Shown piece after piece: positions 16,846-24,933 of a stretch of 64,000 nt of DNA. The position numbers and the translations under genes are program-made. The stretch is from Chitinophaga sp. YR627 (GTDB lineage: Bacteria; Bacteroidota; Bacteroidia; Chitinophagales; Chitinophagaceae). The stretch is taken from contig NZ_FOUX01000001.1 of assembly GCF_900114995.1 (NCBI RefSeq), positions 992,001 to 1,056,000 of the forward strand. The letters run 5' to 3'. Position 1 is the stretch's first letter; every line of letters begins with the position of its first letter. The notes beneath the pieces are model-generated. The model was given only the letters and a program-made list of their open reading frames with translations, searched no databases and had not been told where the DNA came from.

Positions 16846-16867
16846 ATCAGTAGAAATTATACGTAAT

Positions 16868-16908
16868 AGGAAAGGGGCTGTTTACCGATGGTAGACAACC
16901 CCTTTCCT
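16868..16908. terminator. Bidirectional terminator between convergent genes
   Basis: AGGAAAGGGGCTGT pairs with ACAACCCCTTTCCT (one wobble) around an ~13-nt loop. It lies between the barrel gene stop and the stop of the minus-strand gene at 16930. Confidence 0.75.
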
Positions 16909-16929
16909 TATTGCTGACAAGTGAATGTA

Positions 16930-17727
16930 TCAACCAGTCATAAGGATTTTGGCGCATCCCATGTGTTTGGCGGGTACTATTTCCCCGCCTATGCCAGGAA
17001 CACCAATTTCTACGCCTACAGAGACAAGCAGGGTTTGAGATGCTGCCAGTTTTTTTGGTTTGCCCGCCTGCGTTGTCAAAGTGAAATTCTCCTGCGGTTG
17101 GATATTTATCAGCCAGGGCGTATATACAGGTTGAGCGTAGATAGGGTCTTTTCCCCCCTGAGTTGATACGCCTCCATATCCTATACCATCCGACAGTATT
17201 CCAAGACCGACGACAATTCTGTACATAGATAATTTCCACGGCAGAAAAAGGTTGAAATCCGGAGCAAGGGGTGGGATATTAACCGTAACGGCACAGTTCT
17301 CACGATCGATGTTACATGCCAGTGGATGGCGCATCACACTGTCGAATAGGGTTGTCTTATTCAAAGAGAATCCATCCAGTAAATGCCGGTGTTTTGAAAA
17401 TATCACCTCCCTGTATCCAAGCGGATGCGACTCATCCAGCTTCATGATTTTTCTGCACATGCCGCTTAGTCTGGGTGAGAAATTATAGTCACTCAGATGT
17501 CTGACGTGTAATAACGCAAGACGTATAGCGGAGGCTGCACTGGAAGCGTCTCCAAATTCCTGGTTGTTCATACGGGTGAGCGCGAATCTGGGCGATTTGT
17601 TGATCTTTTCGCGTGAAGCGCCACCCTTGGTGCGCACGATGGGCCTTTCAATGCCCCGCATTTTGTAGACAGAGATCTTTCCGAAGGTCCCGGTGATCTC
17701 AAAGGTTTTGTTATCAAATTTTGCCAT
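16930..17727 (-). CDS. Hypothetical protein, unknown
   Basis: 265 aa, no signal peptide and no clear membrane segment. I do not recognise a family. The middle third contains a basic stretch (PRLSGMCRKIMKLDESHPLG), and the C-terminal half is beta-prone with glycines (VGLGILSDGIGYGG, VSVGVEIGVPGIGGEIVP). The start ATG gives a soluble N-terminus, MAKFDNKTFEITGTFGKISV. It stands alone: a convergent gene and terminator on one side, the repeat-rich spacer 17728-18250 on the other. Codon use resembles neighbouring genes, so it is probably real. Confidence 0.65.
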   Translation of the reverse strand: MAKFDNKTFEITGTFGKISVYKMRGIERPIVRTKGGASREKINKSPRFALTRMNNQEFGDASSAASAIRLALLHVRHLSDYNFSPRLSGMCRKIMKLDESHPLGYREVIFSKHRHLLDGFSLNKTTLFDSVMRHPLACNIDRENCAVTVNIPPLAPDFNLFLPWKLSMYRIVVGLGILSDGIGYGGVSTQGGKDPIYAQPVYTPWLINIQPQENFTLTTQAGKPKKLAASQTLLVSVGVEIGVPGIGGEIVPAKHMGCAKILMTG

Positions 17728-17749
17728 TAAAACGGAATTAACAAATAAT

Positions 17750-17786
17750 AAAATAGGTTAACAGGAATACTAAAACAGGTTAACAG
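17750..17786. repeat. Two 15-bp direct repeats upstream of the orphan gene
   Basis: AAAATAGGTTAACAG at 17750-17764 and AAAACAGGTTAACAG at 17772-17786, spaced one helical-turn multiple apart (22 bp start to start), 23 bp before the orphan gene. They contain GTTAAC palindromes and are a plausible operator pair. Confidence 0.5.
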
Positions 17787-17858
17787 ATTGTGGTGATTCC
17801 CACAGGATATACTATCATGAATATACTTAAAAAGGTAACATAAACCATAGGGTATTTA

Positions 17859-17936
17859 TAGATATTCCGTAGATAACCCGTAGATAATCCGTATCTATAA
17901 GAACGGGTCATATACGGGTTATCTACGGAATATCTA
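17859..17936. repeat. 24-bp perfect inverted repeat built from CCGTAGATA units
   Basis: The arm at 17859-17882 (TAGATATTCCGTAGATAACC then CGTA) is exactly complementary to 17913-17936. Within it the unit CCGTAGATAA occurs at 17868 and 17879, with a variant TCCGTATCTATAA following, and the complementary arm carries the inverted units. The spacer 17728-18250 holds no convincing gene; from 17937 to 18250 I see only AT-rich non-coding sequence and a doubtful 68-codon frame. Confidence 0.8.
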
Positions 17937-18250
17937 CGGCTTATCTGGGAATTATCGAAAAGATGCAAGCGAAACTAAAGCGTGATCGCAATAAGGGTTA
18001 ATACTAGCGGCTCAGCACAGTGCTGTTACCGTTATTATTATTGATAATCAGTTTTTTGTATTTACAGGGTATTGGTTTGTTCGCATAGCTGAGTATGAAG
18101 CAGACGGAGTGAAGGCAGCATGACCGATGTTGATCAATAGAATAGGGAGATATTTTTTATAAGAGACAGAGAGGGGCTTTTCAGGGATAGGGCTTCTTAT
18201 ATGGATAGAGAAAATCCCCCAACGATGCCGGGAGATTGCAGTGAAAATGA

Positions 18251-18826
18251 TCACCTATGCGCATCGGAACGCAGCAGGGAAAACATCAGCATATCATAAT
18301 GTCTGTTATTCCAGTACATCCAATCCCGTAAGGTGCCTTCGTGTTTAAATCCTATTTTATGCATCAGATGGATGGATGACGCATTCCCTTCCATGACTTC
18401 TGATTCGATACGATTGATATTAAGGGCATGAAAGCCAAAACTAATAATCGCATGCAATGCTTCTGTACAGATACCTCTGTTCCAGTAAGCGTATTGCAGG
18501 TCATAGCCAATATTGGCGCGGTGTTTTGGCGTGAAGTTATTAAAGCCTACAGTACCGATGATGTCTTTACGTTCGTTCAGGCGGATCCCCCAGCGGATAG
18601 CTGCTTTGGATTCGAAACGCTTCCGGAAATGATCGATCAGCCGGTGAGAATCACCGGGGCTCTCCAGTGGCGTAAGATTATAGAAGCGGGTGACATTACT
18701 ATCGCCGAATAGTTTATATAGATCATCCGCATGCGCCTCTGTGATCTGAACGAGTTCCAGATGCGGTGTTCGTATCGTAGGAAATTTGTCAAATACGAGG
18801 TCTCTGTTTTCAATAACGCGGGACAT
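18251..18826 (-). CDS. GNAT N-acetyltransferase (RimJ/RimL-like)
   Basis: 191 aa from the chosen ATG (the open frame extends to 18889, but those residues are hydrophobic and outside the domain). The RimJ/L signature is present: TPHLELVQITEAHADDLYKL at the N-terminus, GTVGFNNF, NIGYDLQYAYWNRGICTEAL with the acetyl-CoA-binding loop, and VMEGNASSIHLMHKIGFKHE near the end. It acetylates an amino group, possibly on a ribosomal protein N-terminus, another protein or a small molecule. 93 bp separates it from the DUF92 gene on the same strand. Confidence 0.9.
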   Translation of the reverse strand: MSRVIENRDLVFDKFPTIRTPHLELVQITEAHADDLYKLFGDSNVTRFYNLTPLESPGDSHRLIDHFRKRFESKAAIRWGIRLNERKDIIGTVGFNNFTPKHRANIGYDLQYAYWNRGICTEALHAIISFGFHALNINRIESEVMEGNASSIHLMHKIGFKHEGTLRDWMYWNNRHYDMLMFSLLRSDAHR

Positions 18827-18919
18827 GATAATAAGCTGTTTGATGTAAAGTGACTTGCCGGTAATGAATATAAAGAAAATCACGGACAAAAACCAGCAGC
18901 TTATTGGGGTGATCAGGGC

Positions 18920-19663
18920 TTATCCGGCGTGAATCATACAGAAATACAGGAGTGCGGCCACTAATGCGGCAAATAAAGTGTTCAGAAAATTCACTGCATT
19001 ATTACCGATCAGGTGCCTGCGTTCGAATGCAGCACCCAGCAGAGAGTCGGCAAGATTACCCAGAATGCCGGCTATCAGTACGATCAGACTCAGCTGACTA
19101 AACCCGGCATAGATAAGAGAGATAATAGCAGCGCCTGCGGCGCCTATGACCGTACCTTCCAGACTGATGACACCATCGAGTCCTTTGGGCTCCTTTTTAA
19201 AGCTGAGGACATTAAAGAAGTTCTTTCCGTATACCATGCCCAGTTCAGAAGAGGCGGTATCGGCGAGGGCAGACGCCAGACTGGCTGCCAGCATCAACTG
19301 ATATAAATCAGCCGGGCCGGAAACGAACAGGTTCAGTAATGCCATGATCGCAGCTACACCGCCGTTGGCGAATACCTGTCCGGCGGTCCTTGCCTGAGGA
19401 TGATCGCCTTCGGCGCCTATTTTTGCTTTCAGGTCTTTCCGGTGAGAGGTGGCCCATACACCCAGGACAAAGAAAGTGAACAGTAAAAGGACTCCTTTGG
19501 CGCCATCCCCCACTGCTATCGACATACCTATCAAAAGGGCTGTGATAGCCGCAGGAAATGTCAATTTGCCGATACGTACACAATAAATGATCACACCAGC
19601 GATAGGGACGTAAAAAAACAGGATAAAGAAGAAGATGCCAAAGTGAGGAGTTAATAAATCCAT
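18920..19663 (-). CDS. DUF92 family membrane protein
   Basis: 247 aa integral membrane protein with about seven hydrophobic segments. The family signature is visible: GVWATSHRKDLKAKIGAEGD, then RTAGQVFANGGVAAIMALL, ASLASALADTASSELGMVYG, DGVISLEGTVIGAAGAAIIS, and GNLADSLLGAAFE. DUF92 proteins (TMEM19/VTE6 relatives) include plant phytyl-phosphate kinase, so a CTP-dependent isoprenyl-phosphate kinase role is possible; this has not been shown for bacterial members. It is divergent from the TetR gene. Confidence 0.88.
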   Translation of the reverse strand: MDLLTPHFGIFFFILFFYVPIAGVIIYCVRIGKLTFPAAITALLIGMSIAVGDGAKGVLLLFTFFVLGVWATSHRKDLKAKIGAEGDHPQARTAGQVFANGGVAAIMALLNLFVSGPADLYQLMLAASLASALADTASSELGMVYGKNFFNVLSFKKEPKGLDGVISLEGTVIGAAGAAIISLIYAGFSQLSLIVLIAGILGNLADSLLGAAFERRHLIGNNAVNFLNTLFAALVAALLYFCMIHAG

Positions 19664-19701
19664 AGGGCGACAAATCTATTGAAATAATTTTTAAAGAAAA
19701 A

Positions 19702-19733
19702 TTTGGCTACCTACATGCAAGTAGGTATGTTTG
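19702..19733 (+). promoter_or_regulatory. TetR gene promoter with embedded palindromic operator
   Basis: -33 TTTG at 19702-19705 and -7 TATGTTTG at 19726-19733, 20 bp apart. Between them lies TACCTAC-N6-GTAGGTA at 19708-19727. An identical palindrome (different N6) lies before the SDR gene at 20352. Binding of the TetR product here would block RNA polymerase, so autoregulation is likely. Confidence 0.8.
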
Positions 19734-19759
19734 CATTGTCAAACAGAGATGATATTATC

Positions 19760-20329
19760 ATGAGCACAGCGTTGAATACGAAAGAACGGATCGTGGAACT
19801 GGGAAGGGGCCATATGCAAAGGATTGGCTACCATTCCTTTAATTATAAACAGATCGCGCTGGAGCTGAATATCAAAAACGCTTCTATTCATCACTATTAT
19901 CCCTCGAAGGAAGATCTGGGTATGGCGGTGATTGAAAAGGACAGGCACGATTTCCTGGATTTTATCCAGCGCACGAAGAAGGCCGCTCCGATGGACAAGC
20001 TGGATGCCCTCATCTGTGCCTATCAGGAGTATTTTAAAGGCGGTCAGAAGCTCTGTGTGATCAGTACCTTCAGCGCTTCCTTTAACGAATTAACAGAGCG
20101 GATGCAGCTGGCCGTCCGGCAATATTCGGAGATCGTCTCCTCCTGGCTGGCGGCAGTATTAAAAGAAGGCCTGGATAGCGGCGATCTTCACTTCTCTATA
20201 TCGATTGAAGAAATGACCAATCACTGGATGGCGACCCTGCCAGGTGCATTGCTGGTCGGGCGAAGCCGGGGGAAGGAGTACTTTGACATGGCACTCCAGT
20301 CACTCAAAAAAGCAATACAATCCTCATAA
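19760..20329 (+). CDS. TetR/AcrR family transcriptional regulator
   Basis: 189 aa. The N-terminal HTH is clear: TKERIVELGRGHMQRIGYHS, then FNYKQIALELNIKNASIHHY-YPSKEDL. The C-terminal ligand-binding half resembles the TetR_C group of YcdC/AcuR-type regulators (FKGGQKLCVISTFSASFNEL, then TERMQLAV). The open frame starts at 19703, but the ATG at 19760 is preferred because the promoter ends at 19733 and residues from MSTALN fit the family. Palindromes before this gene and before the SDR gene at 20416 indicate that it represses both. The stop lies inside the terminator hairpin. Confidence 0.9.
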   Translation: MSTALNTKERIVELGRGHMQRIGYHSFNYKQIALELNIKNASIHHYYPSKEDLGMAVIEKDRHDFLDFIQRTKKAAPMDKLDALICAYQEYFKGGQKLCVISTFSASFNELTERMQLAVRQYSEIVSSWLAAVLKEGLDSGDLHFSISIEEMTNHWMATLPGALLVGRSRGKEYFDMALQSLKKAIQSS

Positions 20330-20343
20330 GAGGATTTTTTTTA
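20319..20343 (+). terminator. Terminator overlapping the TetR stop codon
   Basis: AATCCTC-ATAA-GAGGATT followed by eight T residues. The TAA stop codon is in the loop. Confidence 0.8.
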
Positions 20344-20351
20344 GACCATAT

Positions 20352-20371
20352 TACCTACCTGTATGTAGGTA
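20352..20371 (+). promoter_or_regulatory. Second TetR-type operator, before the SDR gene
   Basis: TACCTAC-CTGTAT-GTAGGTA, the same 7-6-7 palindrome as at 19708-19727. It lies 44 bp before the SDR start. A consensus -7 box is not obvious downstream (TAGGTTGT overlaps the operator end). Confidence 0.75.
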
Positions 20372-20415
20372 GGTTGTTAATAGAGAGGACACTCACATTA
20401 AATAGTAAACAAACA

Positions 20416-21291
20416 ATGAAACAGATCATTCTTACAGGAAGCAGCAGCGGTTTCGGGCTGTCTGCCGTGAAGACACTTGCCCTGAAGGGGCATACCGTAT
20501 ACGCTACCATGCGTAATGTCAACGGCGTCAACGCTGCTGTTGCAAAGGAACTGACAGATTGGGCAAAGACACAACAGGTAAAAGTGATCGTCGTAGAACT
20601 GGACGTGACCAATACTACCTCCGTTAATAACGCCATAGCGGAGATCACGAAACAGTCGGGGGGAAGGATCGATGTGCTGATCAACAATGCCGGTGTTTCT
20701 TTCATGGGACTGGGAGAGTCATTATCTATCGAACAGACAGAAATGCTGTACCAGGTGAACACCATCGGACCGGAACGTACCATGAAGGCAGTATTGCCAT
20801 ACATGCACAAACAAAAGGACGGGCTGATCATCAACGTGACCAGTGTACAGAGCCGTCAGTATATTCCTATCCTGAGTACCTATAACGGTACTAAAGCAGC
20901 GCTTGACGCCGTGACGATGGGGTATCACTACGAATTGAAATCATCTGGTATTGACGTCGTAAGTATACAGCCAGGAGCGTATCAGTCCACTGATATCGTG
21001 ACTAAAGGTATCGTTGCTAAGAATGCCGGCGTAGATGGTGAATATGGTAAAGATGTACTTGATTTCCAGCGCGCGTTATTCAGGTTCTTCGAACCAACAC
21101 CGGGAAGTCCGGATCCGAAAGAAGTTGCTGATGTGATGCTGAAACTGGTAGAATTGCCACAGGGGCAGCGACCAGTGACCAGTGTTGTAGGTGGCGGCGC
21201 CAATACCGGCAAGATAGAGGAGATGAATGAAACGATGAGGCAGATCGTAGAAGGAATGGTGGCGTTCCTGCCGACAGTATTCCCGGCGTAG
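20416..21291 (+). CDS. SDR family oxidoreductase under TetR control
   Basis: 291 aa classical SDR. TGSSSGFG at the N-terminus binds the cofactor; NNAGVSFMG, NVTSVQS (catalytic Ser) and YNGTK (catalytic Tyr/Lys) follow. The ATG at 20416 is preferred over an earlier in-frame TTG at 20374, because it directly precedes MKQIILTGSSSG and the operator ends at 20371. The neighbouring TetR gene and shared operator suggest that the enzyme handles an inducing compound, perhaps an aldehyde or ketone. Its substrate is unknown. Confidence 0.92.
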   Translation: MKQIILTGSSSGFGLSAVKTLALKGHTVYATMRNVNGVNAAVAKELTDWAKTQQVKVIVVELDVTNTTSVNNAIAEITKQSGGRIDVLINNAGVSFMGLGESLSIEQTEMLYQVNTIGPERTMKAVLPYMHKQKDGLIINVTSVQSRQYIPILSTYNGTKAALDAVTMGYHYELKSSGIDVVSIQPGAYQSTDIVTKGIVAKNAGVDGEYGKDVLDFQRALFRFFEPTPGSPDPKEVADVMLKLVELPQGQRPVTSVVGGGANTGKIEEMNETMRQIVEGMVAFLPTVFPA

Positions 21292-21303
21292 GAGGGAGTT
21301 AGC

Positions 21304-21387
21304 AATTAAGAATTAAAAATTAAGAGTTAAGAATTGGGACTGTTGAAAAAGCCAAAATTCTTAACTCTTAATTTTTAATTCTTAATT
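21304..21387. repeat. Perfect 32-bp AT-rich inverted repeat (convergent terminator)
   Basis: The arm 21304-21335 (AATTAAGAATTAAAAATTAA and on to AATT) is exactly complementary to 21356-21387 around a 20-nt loop, followed by T residues. It lies between convergent genes, so it can stop transcription in both directions. Sequence type is related to the AATTAGGAAT repeats near 8.9 and 10.7 kb. Confidence 0.85.
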
Positions 21388-21390
21388 TTT

Positions 21391-21996
21391 TCAAGTGTCA
21401 ATTCCTAATTCATTCAGCTGCATCAGCTGCACATACTCCTGTCTGAATGTAGCGATCTTACCGCTCTTCAGGGCCCTCACGGCTTCAATCTGTCTTTGCA
21501 GTTCATCCTGGTAGAGGGCATGTGATTCGATCTCTTCTTCTTCGGCCATATAGTCATTTCCTTTCTCTTCACTTAATTGTGTGCTGATCAGGATATCGAG
21601 CGTATTGCGGATAATATCTATTACTTCCAGAGAAGTATCGATCGGATCTTCTGCGAGTCCGCTGACAGCCATCCATACGGCAGTAGCGGCGTTTTGTGCA
21701 GAAGAGGCCAGGGTAGAGCGCCATACTGATTCAAAGATCTCCATGTGATTGTCGAGATTCGGGATCTGGTCCTGCGCCATGGTATCCAACTCTTCAGCGG
21801 TTGTGTCTTTCAGCTGACCGGCTACCAGTAACCAGGCCTTATCAAAGATAACGTCTGTCTGTGCGACATTACCGCCAAATTCTTTTTCGTAGATCTTTTT
21901 AAAGGTCAGCCATAAGGTCTCTGCTGCTGCAAGGCTGAAGCGGGAAATATCATTGGGAGAAAGTGATTCGAGTTGCTCCTCCAGTTGTTCTGTCAT
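21391..21996 (-). CDS. DUF416-like protein
   Basis: 201 aa, alpha-helical, acidic, with no signal peptide. The spacing of conserved features resembles E. coli YjaG (DUF416): an N-terminal LAAAETLWLTFKKIYEKEFG, a following DKAW...AGQL segment, IPNLDNHMEIFESVWRSTLA, and a helix EVIDIIRNTLDILIS. This assignment is by eye and moderate. A glutamate cluster (AEEEEIE) lies in the C-terminal third. Function unknown. The gene is alone between the inverted repeat and the SseB-like gene. Confidence 0.6.
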   Translation of the reverse strand: MTEQLEEQLESLSPNDISRFSLAAAETLWLTFKKIYEKEFGGNVAQTDVIFDKAWLLVAGQLKDTTAEELDTMAQDQIPNLDNHMEIFESVWRSTLASSAQNAATAVWMAVSGLAEDPIDTSLEVIDIIRNTLDILISTQLSEEKGNDYMAEEEEIESHALYQDELQRQIEAVRALKSGKIATFRQEYVQLMQLNELGIDT

Positions 21997-22106
21997 GTGT
22001 CGTTGCTACTATTTTAAAGCCGCAATAATGGAATACGGAAGCCTTTATAGCAGCTGCAAGATAGTATTTTATTACTTGTGTAGTGTTCAGTCCGCGTTTT
22101 GAAGCC

Positions 22107-22817
22107 TTATACCCGCATCTCCGCTTCAAACGGCGTTGCGGGGTTCAGGATAAATAACTGTCCGGGATTGATCCCACTCAGGATACGCTGAAAGGTCATC
22201 TTTACGATCATCCTGTCATCCGGTATATTCACCATACCACTTCTGGCAATCATTTCTGCATCCGCGAAAAGCGGAATGAACTCACCCTGCTCCCGTACAT
22301 ATGTAGCCAGCATCAGGTCCTTGCTATCCTCCATTTTGTGTGCAAGGGTAAAGACCTCACAATCTTTCATCGTCTCGATCAACTCCTGCCGGAACCGCTT
22401 TTCATCAAACCATTGTTTCATGACTTTCTGCTGCAGTATGGCGGAATTGCCTTTGTGATAGAAGGGAAGATTATGCTGACGGATATAATCTGTCAGTTCC
22501 GGATTGGTCACGCTGGAGGTATAATAGATCTCAGTATCACTCATAAACTGGGACTTGATCATCCAGGTAATCTCCTGTATGGAATCCTCGTTTCCCTGAT
22601 GGTCGATAGCCAGTACCAGTATGTGTGCCTTCGATGCATTGTTGTAAGCAAAGCCGAAATAAGCGGCTGTCACAGCTGTTTCAGTACTGAAGTAGCTGAC
22701 CAGGTCATCTACGAAATTCCTGTCCGCTGATAGTGGTGTAGGCGTGGTCGCGCTTGTTACTGGTACAGTTGTTTCGGATACAGTAGGTTTTTTCCTGAAA
22801 CGGTCAAATAATTTCAT
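22107..22817 (-). CDS. SseB-like domain protein
   Basis: 236 aa cytoplasmic protein. Residues ~35-125 form an alpha/beta unit (VTAAYFGFAYNNASKAHILV then LAIDHQGNEDSIQEITWMIK). The C-terminal region ATYVREQGEFIPLFADAEMI and FILNPATPFEAEM resembles the SseB N-terminal domain, where a two-strand hairpin precedes a ...LPVFTS..-like segment. SseB was named from enhanced serine sensitivity in E. coli; the molecular role is unknown. A Pro/Thr-rich linker (residues 14-28) follows the basic N-terminus. Assignment is tentative. Confidence 0.5.
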   Translation of the reverse strand: MKLFDRFRKKPTVSETTVPVTSATTPTPLSADRNFVDDLVSYFSTETAVTAAYFGFAYNNASKAHILVLAIDHQGNEDSIQEITWMIKSQFMSDTEIYYTSSVTNPELTDYIRQHNLPFYHKGNSAILQQKVMKQWFDEKRFRQELIETMKDCEVFTLAHKMEDSKDLMLATYVREQGEFIPLFADAEMIARSGMVNIPDDRMIVKMTFQRILSGINPGQLFILNPATPFEAEMRV

Positions 22818-22931
22818 ACGGATAGGGATTTAGAATAGTCGCCGGCATTTACCAATGCCAATAGTCATAGGCGCGAACATATCGTATACAAATATAATAT
22901 TTATAGATATATATCCGAATAAAAGCACGCT

Positions 22932-23765
22932 TTATTTATTTCGGTAAGCGGAGGGGTTGATCTGGTGATAGCTTCTGAAGAATTTATTGAAGTGACTCAG
23001 GTCGGTAAAGCCTAATTCCTGGCTGATCTCTTTGAGTGATAAGGAGCTGTATTTCAGCCGGTTCTCAATAATGTGCAGTTTATAGCGGTTGATATAGTCC
23101 CGCAGGGCCACACCGGTATGTTCGCGAAAGAAAGCGCCCAGGTGTCTTTTGGAAAGACCGAATAAGGCAGACAGGTGTTCCTGGCGGACCAGTTCCGTTT
23201 CGTAGATATGCTGGTGAATATAATGCAGCATGGCAATGAGCTTCTCGTCCTGTTTCAAGACCGTTTCCAATGGTTCGTGCACATTCCTGCGAAGGATAGA
23301 CATGACCGTCTGTAAAAGGAAGAAGATGGTTTCGCTGGTCTCATTCCCTGTTTCCTGCCACTCTGCTACCAGGAGACGGATAAGGGTATCTGTTTTATCT
23401 GCATCGGCGGCTGATTTCAATACGGGGAACTGCTGTCTGCGGCTACAGATCAGGAGTTCGTCGATATGCCGGTTCCAGCGGTGTTCTTCCGGTAAATGTC
23501 CTACCTGTGTGATATAGACATTGGTGAACTTGATAAAGGTAAAGGTGGTCGGCGTGGTGATTTCAAAGCTGTGGTAATCGGCCGGCGCCAGCAGGAAAAT
23601 GGACTTTCCCGTATAGGGGTGACGGATACCGGACAGACAATGAAAGCCATTTCCTTCGTGTATGAAGATCAGTTCGAAATGGTTGTGGTTATGCAATGGA
23701 TGCTGCCATTCCGTAGTTGTAAAATGAGATACTTTTAGAAATTCGTGTTGAACATACCGCTGCAT
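22932..23765 (-). CDS. AraC family transcriptional regulator
   Basis: 277 aa from the ATG at 23765 (frame open to 23795). The N-terminal cupin segment has the metal-like HNHNHFELIFIHEGNGFHCL, and the C-terminus holds two HTH motifs: LSALFGLSKRHLGAFFREHT and SLKEISQELGFTDLSHFNKF followed by FRSYHQINPSAYR. It is divergent from the SDR-like reductase gene at 23851, whose promoter it shares, so it is the likely regulator. Confidence 0.9.
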   Translation of the reverse strand: MQRYVQHEFLKVSHFTTTEWQHPLHNHNHFELIFIHEGNGFHCLSGIRHPYTGKSIFLLAPADYHSFEITTPTTFTFIKFTNVYITQVGHLPEEHRWNRHIDELLICSRRQQFPVLKSAADADKTDTLIRLLVAEWQETGNETSETIFFLLQTVMSILRRNVHEPLETVLKQDEKLIAMLHYIHQHIYETELVRQEHLSALFGLSKRHLGAFFREHTGVALRDYINRYKLHIIENRLKYSSLSLKEISQELGFTDLSHFNKFFRSYHQINPSAYRNK

Positions 23766-23850
23766 ACGACACAAAATACAAATAATCCCTGCCAATATAC
23801 AAATGCCGGACCTGCCACTACGGGTAATTTTGAGGTATAAATCAACACAT

Positions 23851-24909
23851 ATGAACGGACAACGTAAAGTTGCGCTGATAGCGGGTGCACAGGGCGTAAT
23901 AGGCAGGAATCTGGCAGATCATCTGGATGCATCGGGCGACTGGGATATTATCGGACTTTCCCGTAGGGGCGGCGAAGCCAAAGGGAATGTAAGGCATATA
24001 GCGGTAGACTTACAGGATCAGAAAGACACGGTTGATAAACTGGGCGGTCTGACGGCGGTGACGCATATTTTTTATGCTGCTTATGTAGATGCGCCGACCT
24101 GGGAAGCCCTGGTTCCACCTAATATGGCGATGCTGGAGAATCTGGTAAACGTCGTAGCGCCCATTGCGAAGGGATTACAGCATATCAGTCTGATGCAGGG
24201 ATACAAAGTGTACGGCGCACATCTGGGGCCTTTTAAAACACCGGCCAGGGAGTCTGACGCGGGGCATATGCCACCTGAGTTCAATGTAGATCAGCAGGTA
24301 TTCCTGGAAAAGAAACAGGTGGGTAAGTCATGGAGCTGGTCCGCTATCCGGCCTTCAGTAGTGGGCGGATTTGCTCTGGGAAACCCTATGAACCTGGCGC
24401 TGGCCATTGCGGTATACGCCTCCATTTCAAAGCAACTGGGACTGCCTTTACGCTTTCCGGGTAAACCAGGTGCTTATGATAAACTGATAGAAATGACCGA
24501 TGCCGGTCTGCTGGCAAAGGCCACTACCTGGGCAGCAGAGGCCCCGGAAGGGGCGAATGAGGCCTTTAATATCAACAACGGGGACTTATTCCGCTGGAAT
24601 GAAATGTGGCCTGAAATAGCCCGTTATTTTGAGCTGGAGGTGGCGCCACCCTTACCGATGTCGCTCAATGTGATCATGGCAGATAAGGCTGCTTTGTGGC
24701 AACAGATGCAGGAGCAATACCAGCTGGCCGCTATTCCCTATAAGCACTTATCTTCCTGGGGCTTTGCCGATTTTGTGTTCTCCTGGGATTATGACATGTT
24801 CGCAGATGGCAGTAAAGCACGCAGGGCCGGGTTTCATGAATACATCGAAACGAAGGAGATGTTTTTCCGCATCTTTGACGATTTCAGACAGCGTCGCATC
24901 ATTCCCTGA
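23851..24909 (+). CDS. Extended/PRISE-like NAD(P)H-dependent reductase
   Basis: 352 aa Rossmann protein. AGAQGVIGRNL binds NADP(H); SRRGGEAKG recognises the cofactor phosphate. MQGYKVYGAHLGPFKTPARE has the Tyr/Lys arrangement of the progesterone 5-beta-reductase/iridoid synthase (PRISE) group, which reduces enone C=C bonds. FLEKKQVGKSWSWSAIRPSV and FNINNGDLFRWNEMWPEIAR match atypical SDR a32 proteins. A TAATTTTG box at 23825-23832 precedes the ATG. Flanking AraC genes on both sides suggest substrate-induced expression. The substrate is unknown. Confidence 0.85.
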   Translation: MNGQRKVALIAGAQGVIGRNLADHLDASGDWDIIGLSRRGGEAKGNVRHIAVDLQDQKDTVDKLGGLTAVTHIFYAAYVDAPTWEALVPPNMAMLENLVNVVAPIAKGLQHISLMQGYKVYGAHLGPFKTPARESDAGHMPPEFNVDQQVFLEKKQVGKSWSWSAIRPSVVGGFALGNPMNLALAIAVYASISKQLGLPLRFPGKPGAYDKLIEMTDAGLLAKATTWAAEAPEGANEAFNINNGDLFRWNEMWPEIARYFELEVAPPLPMSLNVIMADKAALWQQMQEQYQLAAIPYKHLSSWGFADFVFSWDYDMFADGSKARRAGFHEYIETKEMFFRIFDDFRQRRIIP

Positions 24910-24933
24910 TCCTTTTTTGTGATCTTTGCAGGA

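Noticed and set aside
18048..18254. 68-codon minus-strand ORF after the GNAT gene
   Set aside because: No family, odd composition and no start context; probably chance.
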